A stretch of 45,708 nt of DNA from Erythrobacteraceae bacterium (GCA_027487015.1 JAIYEK010000294.1:1-45708); one strand, 5' to 3'. Numbered from the stretch's first letter, positions 1 through 8,343 are shown. Program-made: numbers and translations. The notes: a model not told the origin generated them from the sequence alone.

Positions 1-28
1 CCCGCCCTCGCAGCCCAAGCTGATGCCC

Positions 29-119
29 GGAGACGTGGGTGAGTGGCTGAAACCAGTTCCCTGCTAAGGAACCGTACTCTATCAGGGTACCGAGGGTTCG
101 AATCCCTCCGTCTCCGCCA
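29..119 (+). tRNA. tRNA-Ser (anticodon GCT), CCA encoded
   Basis: The sequence folds as a class II tRNA. The acceptor arm GGAGACG (29-35) pairs with CGTCTCC (109-115), followed by discriminator G116 and an encoded CCA (117-119). The anticodon stem GTTCC/GGAAC (56-60 and 68-72) encloses loop CTGCTAA, giving anticodon GCT at 63-65, which reads AGC/AGU serine codons. The long variable arm and the T-loop GTTCGAATC are visible, and the 91-nt length fits serine tRNA. The 3' end is the target used by the adjacent integrase, and the crossover repeat leaves the tRNA intact. Confidence 0.97.
106..119 (+). repeat. attL core: 14-bp direct repeat at tRNA-Ser 3' end
   Basis: The sequence CTCCGTCTCCGCCA, the last 14 bases of the tRNA gene, is repeated exactly and in the same orientation at 39867-39880. 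With an integrase gene starting 140 bp inside, this is the usual layout of an island integrated into a tRNA 3' end. The identity ends at this exact length on both sides. Confidence 0.88.
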
Positions 120-120
120 C

Positions 121-142
121 CGGCCGATTTCAGGCCGTTTCT
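121..142 (+). terminator. Possible short terminator for tRNA-Ser, supplied by the island
   Basis: CGGCC (121-125) and GGCCG (133-137) can form a 5-bp stem with a 7-nt loop, followed by TTTCTT. It lies directly after the tRNA and inside the island, so it would replace the native tRNA terminator displaced to the far side of attR. The stem is short and the T-run is interrupted. Confidence 0.4.
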
Positions 143-228
143 TCCCGCTTCAAAATCACACAAAAACAGCGCCTTAGGGCGCTCCCTGTGTTTCGGGCTA
201 TTGCATTCCGATGCGATCCGTTGCAATC

Positions 229-252
229 TCGTGTGGGTAAGGATGTGGGGAA
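229..252 (+). repeat. Left-end tandem motif pair, candidate integrase arm sites
   Basis: GTGGGTAA (233-240) and GTGGGGAA (245-252) start 12 bp apart. The 13-mer TCGTGTGGGTAAG (229-241) is repeated exactly at 39794-39806 near the right end. The second motif overlaps the integrase ribosome binding region, so integrase binding here could also repress its own synthesis. Arm-type sites are known for P4-like integrases; their identity here is inferred. Confidence 0.6.
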
Positions 253-258
253 GGAAAG

Positions 259-1410
259 ATGGGCAATCTCACCGCCAACATGCTCCGGGGATCGCTTGAG
301 CCTGGACGCCATCACGATGGCGATGGGCTGTTCCTGAATGTCACCCCGACCGGTGCCCGTTCATGGATCTGCAGGGTCCAGAAAAATGGCCGTCGCAGAG
401 ATATCGGACTCGGCAGCGCGAAGAAAGTGAGTCTCGCACAGGCCCGGCAGCGGTCAGCCGAAGTCCGCGCGCAGGTTGAGGCAGGAATCGACCCCGTACT
501 TCAGCGCAAGAAGGCCGAGGGGATCCCGACCTTCCGGGAGGCGGCGGCCAAGGTCTTCAACGAGAACAACAAGAGCTGGAAAAACAAGAAGCACCGCAGC
601 CAGTGGCTGACCTCGCTTCAGACCTACGCTTTTCCGAAGATCGGCGACATCGCTGTCAGCGACATCGAGAGTTCGCACGTCCGCGATGTGCTGATCGCGA
701 TATGGCTCGAAAAGAACGAGACCGCGCGCCGGGTGCGTCAGCGGATAGGGATGGTGATCGATTGGGCGATCGCGAAGAACTATCGCGCGCACCCCTTGCC
801 GATGAATGCGATCAACAAGTCGCTTCCGAAAGTTCGCAATCGCCAGAATCACCTCGCGGCCTTGCACTATTCCAAGGTCGCAGCTTTCGTCGGGAAACTC
901 CGCGAACGTGAGAGCATCGGGCGCCTGGCTTTCGAGTTCCTGATCCTCACAGCGGCCCGCTCCGGCGAAGTGCGCGGAGCGCTCTGGTCAGAGATCGATC
1001 TTTCGGAGCGCACGTGGACGATCCCTGCCGAGCGCATGAAAGCCGACGTGGAACACATCGTGCCCTTGTCCGACGCCGCGCTGGATGTGTTGAAGCGAGC
1101 GCGCGTTCACAAGGAAGATAGCAATGACCTTGTGTTTCCAGGCACCCGCCATGGCAAACCAATGTCTGACATGACCCTGACGAAGATCTGCCGCGACGCC
1201 GAGATCGATGCTGTCCCGCATGGTTTCCGCAGCAGCTTTCGTGACTGGGTATCGGAAGAGACCGATTTTGACCGCGATGTTGCTGAAATGGCCTTGGCGC
1301 ACACGATAGCGAACCCGGTTGAAGCGGCTTATCGGCGCGGAAAACTCTTGCAAAAGCGCCGCAAGTTGATGAATCTTTGGGCGGATTATTGCGCTGCAAC
1401 GAGGACCTGA
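259..1410 (+). CDS. int: Tyrosine recombinase, P4-type island integrase
   Basis: This 383-aa integrase would recombine attP with the tRNA-Ser 3' end to insert or excise the island. The N-terminus (about 1-90, with GDGLFLNVTPTGARSW) is the DUF4102 arm-binding domain of P4-type integrases. The core-binding domain covers about 95-195 and the catalytic domain about 205-375. Visible catalytic residues are R234 (TAARSGEVRG), H321 and R324 (HGFR), H348 (ALAH) and the nucleophile Y358 (EAAYRRG). Length is normal for the family. Start ATG 259 follows the purine-rich GGGGAAGGAAAG. The position next to attL and the complete catalytic set suggest an active enzyme. Confidence 0.95.
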   Translation: MGNLTANMLRGSLEPGRHHDGDGLFLNVTPTGARSWICRVQKNGRRRDIGLGSAKKVSLAQARQRSAEVRAQVEAGIDPVLQRKKAEGIPTFREAAAKVFNENNKSWKNKKHRSQWLTSLQTYAFPKIGDIAVSDIESSHVRDVLIAIWLEKNETARRVRQRIGMVIDWAIAKNYRAHPLPMNAINKSLPKVRNRQNHLAALHYSKVAAFVGKLRERESIGRLAFEFLILTAARSGEVRGALWSEIDLSERTWTIPAERMKADVEHIVPLSDAALDVLKRARVHKEDSNDLVFPGTRHGKPMSDMTLTKICRDAEIDAVPHGFRSSFRDWVSEETDFDRDVAEMALAHTIANPVEAAYRRGKLLQKRRKLMNLWADYCAATRT

Positions 1411-1424
1411 AGCCGGAGGGGCCC

Positions 1425-2432
1425 GTGGACCAGTCATCGATGGGCACATTCGACTTGAGGACGGGCGAGGAACGGTTCCCCACGCTTTGGTCCGCCCTCC
1501 TTCAAGAGCACGGTGAAGATCCCCAAAAGACCCCCGAATCGGTCCTTGGCATCGCATTTCTTGACCGGCTCGACCCTGAGCAGGGCGAGTGGACGTGGCT
1601 CTATATGGGCAAATGGGCCAGTGTTGGTCTGTCGGTGGTAGGTGCTGCCCTCACGATTTTGACGACGATCGGAGACGGCAATCCCGTCCAGTGGCTGTGT
1701 CCGGCGGCCCTGAGTGGTGCGGCCGCATTGGAATGTGACCGGCGGCTGCGCAGACCGAGCCACCGGGAGCTTCAGGCACGCTTACGGACGTCCGAGCAGC
1801 ATAAGTGGTTTGTCCGCCTCGAGGCCTGCCGGGCAAAGTTCGAAGCGGGCAAATGCAGCGCCATGCGCCAACGTGGTGACGGCGCGTCCGTCATCGCTAG
1901 ACAAGAATTTGCAGGACTGAACGGCCTGCGATTGATCGTCCGCAGCGGCGCGATTGACGCCCGGGCGAAAGCACAGGAATTGTTCGTCGAGGTGCCCAAA
2001 GTGGTTCTGGACGAGCGAGTGAAATCTCGCGACACCGCCCCCGCACCGATGCCACAGCCTCAAGCTGACGAGCATGACTTGGGCCTCGGCATTGTCCCTG
2101 TTTCACCGGTCCGCGAAGCCGATCACCCCTTCACCGGCATCGCGGAAAGCGCATTCACCCAAGCCCTGAATACGTACCTCGAGGCCGCGCCAAAATCCCT
2201 GAGCGAGAAGGATCAGTTCCGCTTTGTGAACTTGGAAACCTGGAAAATCGTTCAGAGGGATCCTTGCCTCCAGACCGGTCAAATCGCCGCCAGGGTCAGG
2301 GAAGGCGCCGAGGAGCACAAGCGTCACATCGACTACACTGACGACGTGCTCGGCAAAATCGTCGGCAGGTCAGCCAGTGGCACCTATGGAGCGTTCAAGG
2401 CCTTCCTGATCAAGCAGGGCCTAGCCCGCTAG
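1425..2432 (+). CDS. Hypothetical membrane-associated protein downstream of integrase
   Basis: I do not recognise the family. The 335-aa protein has one clear hydrophobic stretch near residues 62-85 (ASVGLSVVGAALTILTTIG) and a second weaker one just after (CPAALSGAAALEC), suggesting a membrane hairpin with a long soluble C-terminal part. The ORF track opens at 1377 inside the integrase gene. GTG 1425 is preferred because GGAGG lies 5 nt upstream and it removes the overlap; ATG 1440 is an alternative. It begins 14 bp after the integrase stop and may be co-transcribed with it. Function is unknown. Confidence 0.65.
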   Translation: MDQSSMGTFDLRTGEERFPTLWSALLQEHGEDPQKTPESVLGIAFLDRLDPEQGEWTWLYMGKWASVGLSVVGAALTILTTIGDGNPVQWLCPAALSGAAALECDRRLRRPSHRELQARLRTSEQHKWFVRLEACRAKFEAGKCSAMRQRGDGASVIARQEFAGLNGLRLIVRSGAIDARAKAQELFVEVPKVVLDERVKSRDTAPAPMPQPQADEHDLGLGIVPVSPVREADHPFTGIAESAFTQALNTYLEAAPKSLSEKDQFRFVNLETWKIVQRDPCLQTGQIAARVREGAEEHKRHIDYTDDVLGKIVGRSASGTYGAFKAFLIKQGLAR

Positions 2433-2433
2433 G

Positions 2434-2919
2434 TCACATGCTCCGCACGATCCTTGCATCATAGATCCACTTGCGCACCTTGCGGGCCTTGATCGCCGCG
2501 ATGTCGGGATGGCGCGGGTTGATAAGCACATTGCTTTCCTCCGGCACGATCACCGAGGGGACGCGGAGCAGCAGGCTGGTCGCAGCTCTGGCCCAGCGGG
2601 TGCCATAATCCGATGATGTGCGGCTCGCCGGCTCGGCATCCCACCCCACCGGCGCGGTCGTGTGATCGATCCCTTCCGCCGCGTTCCAGACATCATCCGG
2701 GATGACGATCTCGACGAGATAGCGATTGAGCGGCAGACCGCCCGAGTTGAGATGCACGATGGTCTCAAGCCCAGCGAGCGACCGGTTCGTCGAGGTGTAG
2801 ACCAGCGGCGTGCCCTTGTCGTTCCAGCGACCGCCAGTGATTTCCGCCCCCTTGCCTCTGAGATCGTCCGCTTCGTAGTCCTTGGTGTCAGTCGCAATCC
2901 GCCAGACCGATACACTCAC
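2434..2919 (-). CDS. RES-domain toxin
   Basis: The 161-aa protein matches the RES family: VWRIATD near the start, GGRWNDKGTPLVYTS around residues 28-42, LAGLETIVHL after it, and a C-terminal LLLRVPSVIVPEESNVLINPRHP block. Conserved R, E and S residues of the family are present. RES toxins such as MbcT and ParT act on NAD+ or transfer ADP-ribose. The ORF track extends the frame to 3051, but the start is GTG 2919, which overlaps the TGA of the upstream antitoxin (GTGA). This gives translational coupling and the family's usual N-terminus. It pairs with the DUF2384 antitoxin immediately upstream. Confidence 0.88.
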   Translation of the reverse strand: MSVSVWRIATDTKDYEADDLRGKGAEITGGRWNDKGTPLVYTSTNRSLAGLETIVHLNSGGLPLNRYLVEIVIPDDVWNAAEGIDHTTAPVGWDAEPASRTSSDYGTRWARAATSLLLRVPSVIVPEESNVLINPRHPDIAAIKARKVRKWIYDARIVRSM

Positions 2920-3437
2920 GCATAGGCTCCGCTCTGGATGCGGGAGAGCGCCTCGGCGACCATGGCCTGCCCCTCCATCGTGTCGAGCAGAGCCATCGGC
3001 GGGGTGCCGCCAAGCGCAGGCAGTGGCTCTTGCAGCCAGCGCGACAGCCATTCGGGCGCATCGAAGCCCTTGGGATCGCCAGACTCGGCAACAATCGCCT
3101 CGACCTGCCCGATCAGCCGCGCCACGCCGAGCAGGCGCTCGCTTTCATCGCTGGCGAGCTGCTCGCTCTGGGTGATCTTGCGGTTCACGGTGGCAGTCTT
3201 CAGCCCGAGCGCCTGATAGAATACCTTCTGCTCGACCCCGAGCGCCTGCACCAGCCGCTTGGCCTCGATGGCGGGGACGCCCTGCCGGATCATCGCAATC
3301 CGTGCCTGCGATGAGGCGGCGAAGAGCTCACGATAGCCGCCACCCGTCTTGGACGTTGCAAGGCTGCTGCCGCGCGAGGTTCCAGACTTGGTGCGCACGG
3401 ATCTGACTTTGTCGCTATAGGTCGCAGAGGTGGCCAC
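2916..3437 (-). CDS. Xre/MbcA/ParS-type antitoxin (DUF2384)
   Basis: This 173-aa antitoxin should neutralise the RES toxin by blocking its active site and repress the shared promoter. The middle region resembles the Xre-like helix-turn-helix of this family. The C-terminal half has the DUF2384 signature: a GLKTATVNRKI block, an LIGQVEAIV helix, and APEWLSRWLQEPLPALGGTPPMALLDTMEG. GTG 3437 is chosen because CAAAGGAG lies 5 nt upstream; the ATG at 3455 lies before that site. It is first in a two-gene operon whose promoter carries a repeated motif. Confidence 0.88.
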   Translation of the reverse strand: MATSATYSDKVRSVRTKSGTSRGSSLATSKTGGGYRELFAASSQARIAMIRQGVPAIEAKRLVQALGVEQKVFYQALGLKTATVNRKITQSEQLASDESERLLGVARLIGQVEAIVAESGDPKGFDAPEWLSRWLQEPLPALGGTPPMALLDTMEGQAMVAEALSRIQSGAYA

Positions 3438-3446
3438 GATTGCTCC

Positions 3447-3485
3447 TTTGAGCATTCATATAGCGCATTTGAGCATTACATTCAA
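3447..3485 (-). promoter_or_regulatory. Promoter and paired operator of the RES/Xre module
   Basis: On the minus strand, TTGAAT (3480-3485) and TATATG (3457-3462) are separated by 17 bp, a good sigma-70-like arrangement. Two exact copies of AATGCTCAAA (3468-3477 and 3447-3456) start 21 bp apart, two helical turns. One fills the spacer and one overlaps the predicted transcription start. This is where an autorepressing antitoxin would bind. The binding protein is inferred. Confidence 0.65.
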
Positions 3486-3622
3486 TGCGGCGATATCACC
3501 TGATTGGTGTCACCTGAGCCCATCCCGAATTCCCAGAAATTCTGAGGAATCCCCAGAAACGGCTTCGTCCGCTCCCCGCCCTGTGAAAGCCTCTGCACGC
3601 ATTGCGACGTGGAGGAACGGCG

Positions 3623-3880
3623 ATGGAACGCGAGGAAACGAGCACTCTGATGACCACGGACGATCTCGTCCGGCACCTGCGCATGAGCAGGGTTACGATC
3701 TGGCGCAAACGGGCGGCGGGGGACTTCCCCAAGCCCTGCGCACTCGGCGGCGGGCAGCTGCGCTGGAAACGGCGCGACATCGACGAATGGATCAACGGGC
3801 TCCCGGTCAGTGATCCGGTTTGTCCGATCCCGCCCCCGCCGCCAGCACAGCGTCCGCGCGATTTCGGGAGGCTCCTGTGA
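3623..3880 (+). CDS. AlpA-like helix-turn-helix regulator (excisionase-like)
   Basis: This 85-aa protein has the short winged-helix form of AlpA/MerR-like island regulators: LMTTDDLVRHLRMSRVTIWRKRAAGDFPKP followed by RWKRRDIDEWI. Such proteins often control integrase expression or act as excision factors. Start ATG 3623 has GGAGG 7 nt upstream; the track's earlier start at 3602 lies before that site. The C-terminal tail is proline rich (PIPPPPPAQ). Its stop overlaps the next start, so the two are coupled. Confidence 0.8.
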   Translation: MEREETSTLMTTDDLVRHLRMSRVTIWRKRAAGDFPKPCALGGGQLRWKRRDIDEWINGLPVSDPVCPIPPPPPAQRPRDFGRLL

Positions 3881-4146
3881 TGACGGAGCCAGTTGCCCGG
3901 TTGCCGCTTTTCAGCGTCCCGACGCATTCGATCGTATTGATCGGGAATGTCGGTTCGCTCACAGTCATCTGTGATCGTCAGATAGCCTGCCCGGCTGACT
4001 GCCGTGGTGGAATCTTGCGGATCGGTGATGTCTCCGTCGCGCTCAGCTGCACCCATGCGCAAAACCTGGCGGAAAGGATCCGTGAGGCAATCGACGCGGC
4101 CATTCTGGGGACGCTCCCCCTGCCCGTAAAGCCGACCATCCAATGA
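3880..4146 (+). CDS. Hypothetical small protein coupled to the AlpA-like gene
   Basis: The 88-aa protein has no recognisable family. ATG 3880 overlaps the upstream TGA (ATGA), and GGGAGG lies about 8 nt before it, which supports real translation. The sequence is a mix of beta-prone segments (SIVLIGNVGSLTVICDRQ, RGGILRIGDVSVALSC) and one amphipathic helix (AQNLAERIREAIDAA). Three cysteines are present but not in a metal-binding spacing. The gene lies just before the oriT candidate. Confidence 0.55.
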   Translation: MTEPVARLPLFSVPTHSIVLIGNVGSLTVICDRQIACPADCRGGILRIGDVSVALSCTHAQNLAERIREAIDAAILGTLPLPVKPTIQ

Positions 4147-4489
4147 GCGGGCCTCGCAGCACAGAGGCCCGGCCTCGCGGCAGTCTGTTGCGGCGTAACA
4201 GCCGCCTTGGCCCCCGCGGGAAATCCAGACGCTCCCAAGACCCCCAAAATCAAACTTCCCTTGGCTCGACTGAGCAAAGTGAATTGCACGCACCACGCTA
4301 CTGGCTAGCTGCCCTGAGGGTAGCCGAAAGTCCCGGAATTCTGCGGTTCTACGGCCTAGGTAGAACTCTAGGTTGCCCGCAAAAGCTCTGCGGTTTGCGG
4401 CGACGGCGTAGAGCTTTCGCCTACTCCCCTCGTAGAAGCGGGGATTTCCGCCATCTCTCGCCTATTTCGATGATCTGGGAGCGCGTGCG
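4147..4489 (+). other. Gene-free region with inverted repeats, candidate oriT
   Basis: This 343-bp stretch precedes the relaxase operon and has no convincing gene; the 119-aa track ORF here has no start signal and skewed composition. It contains GTTCTAC-GGCCTAG-GTAGAAC (4346-4366, perfect 7-bp arms). It also contains AAAGCTCTGCG (4382-4392) facing CGTAGAGCTTT (4407-4417), 11-bp arms with one mismatch and a 14-nt spacer. Location directly upstream of a relaxosome accessory gene and a MobF relaxase, plus stem-loop content, fits an origin of transfer. The nick site cannot be assigned. Confidence 0.5.
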
Positions 4490-5254
4490 GTGGCACAGGT
4501 AAATGTCGCCTACGAGGATCGGCTGCTCGCCCACCTCGACGCGGTCGCGGAAGGCCGCGGCCTGTCTCGTCCCGACTTGCTGCGCGCCATTGCGGAGGAG
4601 GCGGTGCGAGCCGGTGAACAAGGCAGAGCGATGTTCGAGCCGCCGAAACTGCCGATCGACCCCGGCACGGCCGTAACCCTCGCCTTGAAAGTCGAGCAGA
4701 TCAGTATCGACCTCGATCGCATCCTGCGCGCGGCGGAGCGACGTGAGAAGAGGATGGTGGAAGCCTTCAACGCGACCGACGAAGCGAACCGGGAGGCGAT
4801 GAACAGGCTCGGCGAAATGCTGGCAGCTAGGTTCGCGGAGGGAGCGACGCCCTTTTCAGAGTTGTTGGATGGGCATCTGGAAGAGGTCGAAGAACTGCAC
4901 AAACAGGTCATGTCGGCGGCGCTCGCGCCGGACTGGATCGCCGGGTTCAATGCACGGCTGGACGTCATCGAAGCTGCTGCGAAGACACCGCGCACCGTGA
5001 ACAGATATGAGATTGCACCAGACTGGCGCATGCCTGCCTGGCAACTCTGCATCGGCGCCGTCACTGGCCTGTTCGCGGCAGCCGTTGTCATCACAACGCT
5101 CGCGCGTCTCACCCCGGATGCCTGGATCGCTAATCCGATGGCGCGCGCGATGTACGGCAGCGCTGATCAGGCCATGTGCGAACTCTGGAAAGCCAAGCAT
5201 GGTGCCAAAGCCTGTCCGGTGCTCGTGCCCATGGTGGACAAGCCGAAGCCATGA
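4490..5254 (+). CDS. Relaxosome accessory-like protein (RHH-like N-terminus, membrane anchor)
   Basis: The 254-aa protein starts with a ribbon-helix-helix-like segment (VNVAYEDRLLAHLDAVAEGRGLSRPDLLRAIAEEAV). A helical, charged middle follows (about 60-160). One transmembrane segment lies near residues 185-207 (LCIGAVTGLFAAAVVITTLA), with a short C-terminal tail holding two cysteines. MobF relaxases commonly work with a small DNA-binding accessory protein (TrwA role), although a membrane anchor is less usual. Start is GTG 4490 with GGGAG 8 nt upstream. It ends in an ATGA overlap with the relaxase. Confidence 0.7.
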   Translation: MAQVNVAYEDRLLAHLDAVAEGRGLSRPDLLRAIAEEAVRAGEQGRAMFEPPKLPIDPGTAVTLALKVEQISIDLDRILRAAERREKRMVEAFNATDEANREAMNRLGEMLAARFAEGATPFSELLDGHLEEVEELHKQVMSAALAPDWIAGFNARLDVIEAAAKTPRTVNRYEIAPDWRMPAWQLCIGAVTGLFAAAVVITTLARLTPDAWIANPMARAMYGSADQAMCELWKAKHGAKACPVLVPMVDKPKP

Positions 5255-8200
5255 TGTCGCTCGGCCCCGTCGCATCAGCCGGTGCGGCCGAATATTATGC
5301 CTCGGACAACTACTATTCGCTGGAGAATGGCACCGATCAGAGCCTTTGGCAGGGCAGCGGCGCGCAGGCCCTGGGCCTTGAGGGCAAGGTTGAAACCGCC
5401 ACCTTCGAGCGCATTCTGGAAGGCAAATTGCCCGACGGCAGCGAAATCAATGCCAGTCGCGGCGAGCACCGCGCCGGCCTCGATCTGACCTTTAGCGCAC
5501 CAAAATCAGTCAGCCTGGTCGCACTCGTCGGCAAGGATCACCGGGTGGTGGAAGCGTTCCGGGCATCTGTAGCCCAGACGCTCATGTGGGCGGAAAAGAA
5601 CCTCGCGCAGGCCCGCGTCTGGCGGGACGGTCGGCAGGTGACCGAAAACACGGGCAACCTTGTCGTCGCGACCTTTACCCATGACGTCAGCCGCCAACTG
5701 GACCCGCAACTGCACGTCCACGCAGTGGTGGCTGGTGCAACGCTGGCCAGCGACGGCAAGTGGCATGCGCTCAAGAATGACGCGATCTATCAGCATCAGC
5801 GCACCCTCGGTGCCGTGCACAACGCCTATCTTCGCGAGGGCTTGGAGAAACTCGGCTACGAACTCGTGCCGGGCAACAATCCCGTGCTGGGAGAGTTCGA
5901 GATCGCAGGCATCTCGCGGGCCCAGATCGAGGCCTTCTCCGAGCGGCGCGCGCAGATCCTCGCCGCGCTGGATAAGGATGGCCGTTCCTCTCCGAAAGAA
6001 CGGGAGATCGCCGCCCTGGCGACGCGGCGGGACAAGGAACCCGCGATGGATCGTGAAGAGCGCGGAAAGGTGTGGGCGGAGAAGGCGGCGCAGGTGGGGC
6101 TCAATCTGCAGCCGATCATTGTGGCGGCGATGGAGCGGTCGGTGCGCGGAGAAACGTTGTGGTCGCGGATGGTTGAGGGGGTTCGCGGCATCCATGCAAA
6201 AGGGCTGGAGGTGGCCGCGGCAATGGGACTGACCCCGCGCTCCGGGGATGCGCTGGTGCCGGAGCGCAAGGGGGCGCTGGCTCCGCAGACCTTCGCGGCG
6301 GCCCACGCCGTGGCCTCTGCGATACGCGATCTCGGCGAGAACGAAGCCGGGTTCAACCGCCTTGATCTGGTGCGTGCCGCTCTCGAACGTCGCGGTCCGA
6401 TCAATGCCGATGTCGTGGAAGCCCGCATCGCGCACTTGCAGGATAAAGGCTTGCTGCTCGGCAATGAGCGGATGGTGACGCCCGCCAGCATGCTGGCGTT
6501 GGAGCAACGCGCCGCGCATGAGATCGCGGCTGGGCGTGGAGCGGTTGGAGCATTCGCCGACCGACCAACAGCAGCGTTGCGTGCGCAGCAAGCGGCGGCT
6601 GACCTCGGCATGCGCCCGCTCAACACCGGCCAGCTGCGCGCCGCTGTTGATGTTCTTGCGACCAATGACCGGGTCCATCTGGTGCAAGGCGGGGCTGGCA
6701 CAGGCAAATCGGCGGCGCTGGTGCCGGTCGCGGCGCTCCTGCGCGAAGAGGGCAAACAGGTGCATGCGCTGGCCATCGCCACTCGCACCGCACGCGATTT
6801 CGGCGAAAAGCTTGGCGTCGCAGGCAAATCGGTCGCCGCCTTTCTCGCGCGGCACCGCCCGGTGCTGGATGGCACCGCCAGTCCAGAGCAGGCCGCGAAC
6901 ACGGCAAGGGAGCTGCGCGGCGCGTGGATCATGGTCGACGAAACCTCTCTGGTCGGCACCGAGCAATTCGAAAAGCTGGTCCGCCTCGCCAATCTGGCCG
7001 GAGCCGAGCGGTTGGTGATGATCGGCGACACGAAGCAATTGCAAGCCATTGCGGCGGGCAAGCCCTTCGAACAGGCGCAGGAGCGCGGCACTCCCACCTC
7101 GCCGGTTACCGAAAACCTTCGCGCTGCCTCGCCTCAGATGAAAGCAGTTGCTGCGGCGCTCGAACGTGAAGATCTGCCAGGCGCCTTCGCCGCCCTCAAG
7201 GATCGCACGCTCGAACTGCCGCGCCTTGAAGGTATTGAAACTGCGGCGGCGATTTGGGTCAGCCGGTCACCGGAGGAGCGCGAGCAGACGCTGCTTCTCA
7301 CTTTGAGCCGCGCCATGCGCAGCGCGCTCAACACCGCGGTGCAGGAACAGCGCGCCGACAAGGGCGAGCTCGGCAAGCAGGCGCATGTGCAGACTGTCCT
7401 CGATAGGGTGACAATCACCAGGGAAGGCGCCCGACAGATGCGAGCCTACCGTGAGGGGCATATCGTCACCTTCAACAGCAACCTGCGCGCTCAGAACATC
7501 GCGCGAGGCGAGCGCGGCCGCGTGCTGGGCCATGATGGCGAGCGGGTCAGGCTCGAGATGCAGGACGGCCGGATGCAGACTTTCACCCCGGGTCGCCTCC
7601 CCCATAACCTGCAGCACGATGCCGTGTCGGTCTTCGCCGAGAAGCGCCTTGCCCTGCACGCGGGCGATCCGATCCGCTGGACTACCAATGATCATGCGCG
7701 CGGCCTCGCCAATAGTGATCTGGCCAAGGTCGAAAGCGTCGGCAAACACGGCATTACCGTCTCCACCAAGGATGGTGAGACAATCGACCTCAAGCATGGC
7801 GACCCGATGCTGGAGCGGCTCGACCTTGCCTATGCGGTCAACGCCCACATTGCCCAGGGCATGACCGCAAAGGACGGCATCATGGTGCTGAGCGAGAGCG
7901 AGCGGCGGCTGAACAGCACGCGCTCATTCCTCGTTGCAGCGACCCGGTTCACGGGCGACGCTATCCTCATCGTCGATGATGCGAACAAGATCGAGCGCGA
8001 TGTGGCGCGTAACCCCGGTGACAAGACCAGCGCTATCGAAGTTGCGCGCGGGCAAGCGATTGAGAACGAACCGGATAAGCGCGGCCCCATCATGACGGAC
8101 GAGCTACGGCGACTTGGTGCGGCGCTCGGGCCCGAGTTTGTCTTGGCGGTCCTCACGAACAAGGAGCGCGAACTCACGCTGGAAAAAGGTCTGGACCGCA

Positions 8201-8268
8201 GCGAACCCGGGCACGGATCGGGTGGGCGCGAGCTGGATCGCGAGCGCGACATGGAGCGAGGGCGGTGA
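5251..8268 (+). CDS. MobF conjugative relaxase-helicase (TrwC/TraA-like)
   Basis: This 1005-aa protein would nick oriT, stay bound to the 5' end, and unwind the strand for transfer. The relaxase domain covers about 1-300, with a tyrosine cluster near the N-terminus (EYYASDNYY), a TFSAPKSVSLV block and the metal-binding histidines (HDVSRQ... LHVHAVV near residue 155). The helicase part has Walker A GGAGTGKSAA near residue 480, a Walker B region (WIMVDETSLVG) and a UvrD-like C-terminal motif (TAKDGIMVL). Start ATG 5251 overlaps the upstream stop; the earlier in-frame start at 5176 lies inside that gene. No coupling protein or secretion genes follow, so transfer would need a helper system. Confidence 0.93.
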   Translation: MMSLGPVASAGAAEYYASDNYYSLENGTDQSLWQGSGAQALGLEGKVETATFERILEGKLPDGSEINASRGEHRAGLDLTFSAPKSVSLVALVGKDHRVVEAFRASVAQTLMWAEKNLAQARVWRDGRQVTENTGNLVVATFTHDVSRQLDPQLHVHAVVAGATLASDGKWHALKNDAIYQHQRTLGAVHNAYLREGLEKLGYELVPGNNPVLGEFEIAGISRAQIEAFSERRAQILAALDKDGRSSPKEREIAALATRRDKEPAMDREERGKVWAEKAAQVGLNLQPIIVAAMERSVRGETLWSRMVEGVRGIHAKGLEVAAAMGLTPRSGDALVPERKGALAPQTFAAAHAVASAIRDLGENEAGFNRLDLVRAALERRGPINADVVEARIAHLQDKGLLLGNERMVTPASMLALEQRAAHEIAAGRGAVGAFADRPTAALRAQQAAADLGMRPLNTGQLRAAVDVLATNDRVHLVQGGAGTGKSAALVPVAALLREEGKQVHALAIATRTARDFGEKLGVAGKSVAAFLARHRPVLDGTASPEQAANTARELRGAWIMVDETSLVGTEQFEKLVRLANLAGAERLVMIGDTKQLQAIAAGKPFEQAQERGTPTSPVTENLRAASPQMKAVAAALEREDLPGAFAALKDRTLELPRLEGIETAAAIWVSRSPEEREQTLLLTLSRAMRSALNTAVQEQRADKGELGKQAHVQTVLDRVTITREGARQMRAYREGHIVTFNSNLRAQNIARGERGRVLGHDGERVRLEMQDGRMQTFTPGRLPHNLQHDAVSVFAEKRLALHAGDPIRWTTNDHARGLANSDLAKVESVGKHGITVSTKDGETIDLKHGDPMLERLDLAYAVNAHIAQGMTAKDGIMVLSESERRLNSTRSFLVAATRFTGDAILIVDDANKIERDVARNPGDKTSAIEVARGQAIENEPDKRGPIMTDELRRLGAALGPEFVLAVLTNKERELTLEKGLDRSEPGHGSGGRELDRERDMERGR

Positions 8269-8343
8269 GCATGTCGATCCCACGACGCCACTGCCTCAAG
8301 CATCGCGAGCGCGGACCAATCCCGTCCTTCTTGCTTCCAGACA

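Noticed and set aside
4421-4435. CTAC...GTAG short palindrome as a third oriT stem
   Set aside because: Only four base pairs, expected often by chance.
4143-4502. 119-aa ORF across the oriT candidate
   Set aside because: No ribosome binding site, Arg/Ser-rich low-complexity sequence, and it overlaps strong inverted repeats.
5506-7044. Long minus-strand ORF (512 aa) opposite the relaxase
   Set aside because: It lies wholly within the MobF relaxase, has no family motif and shows the composition of a reverse-frame shadow of GC-rich coding DNA.
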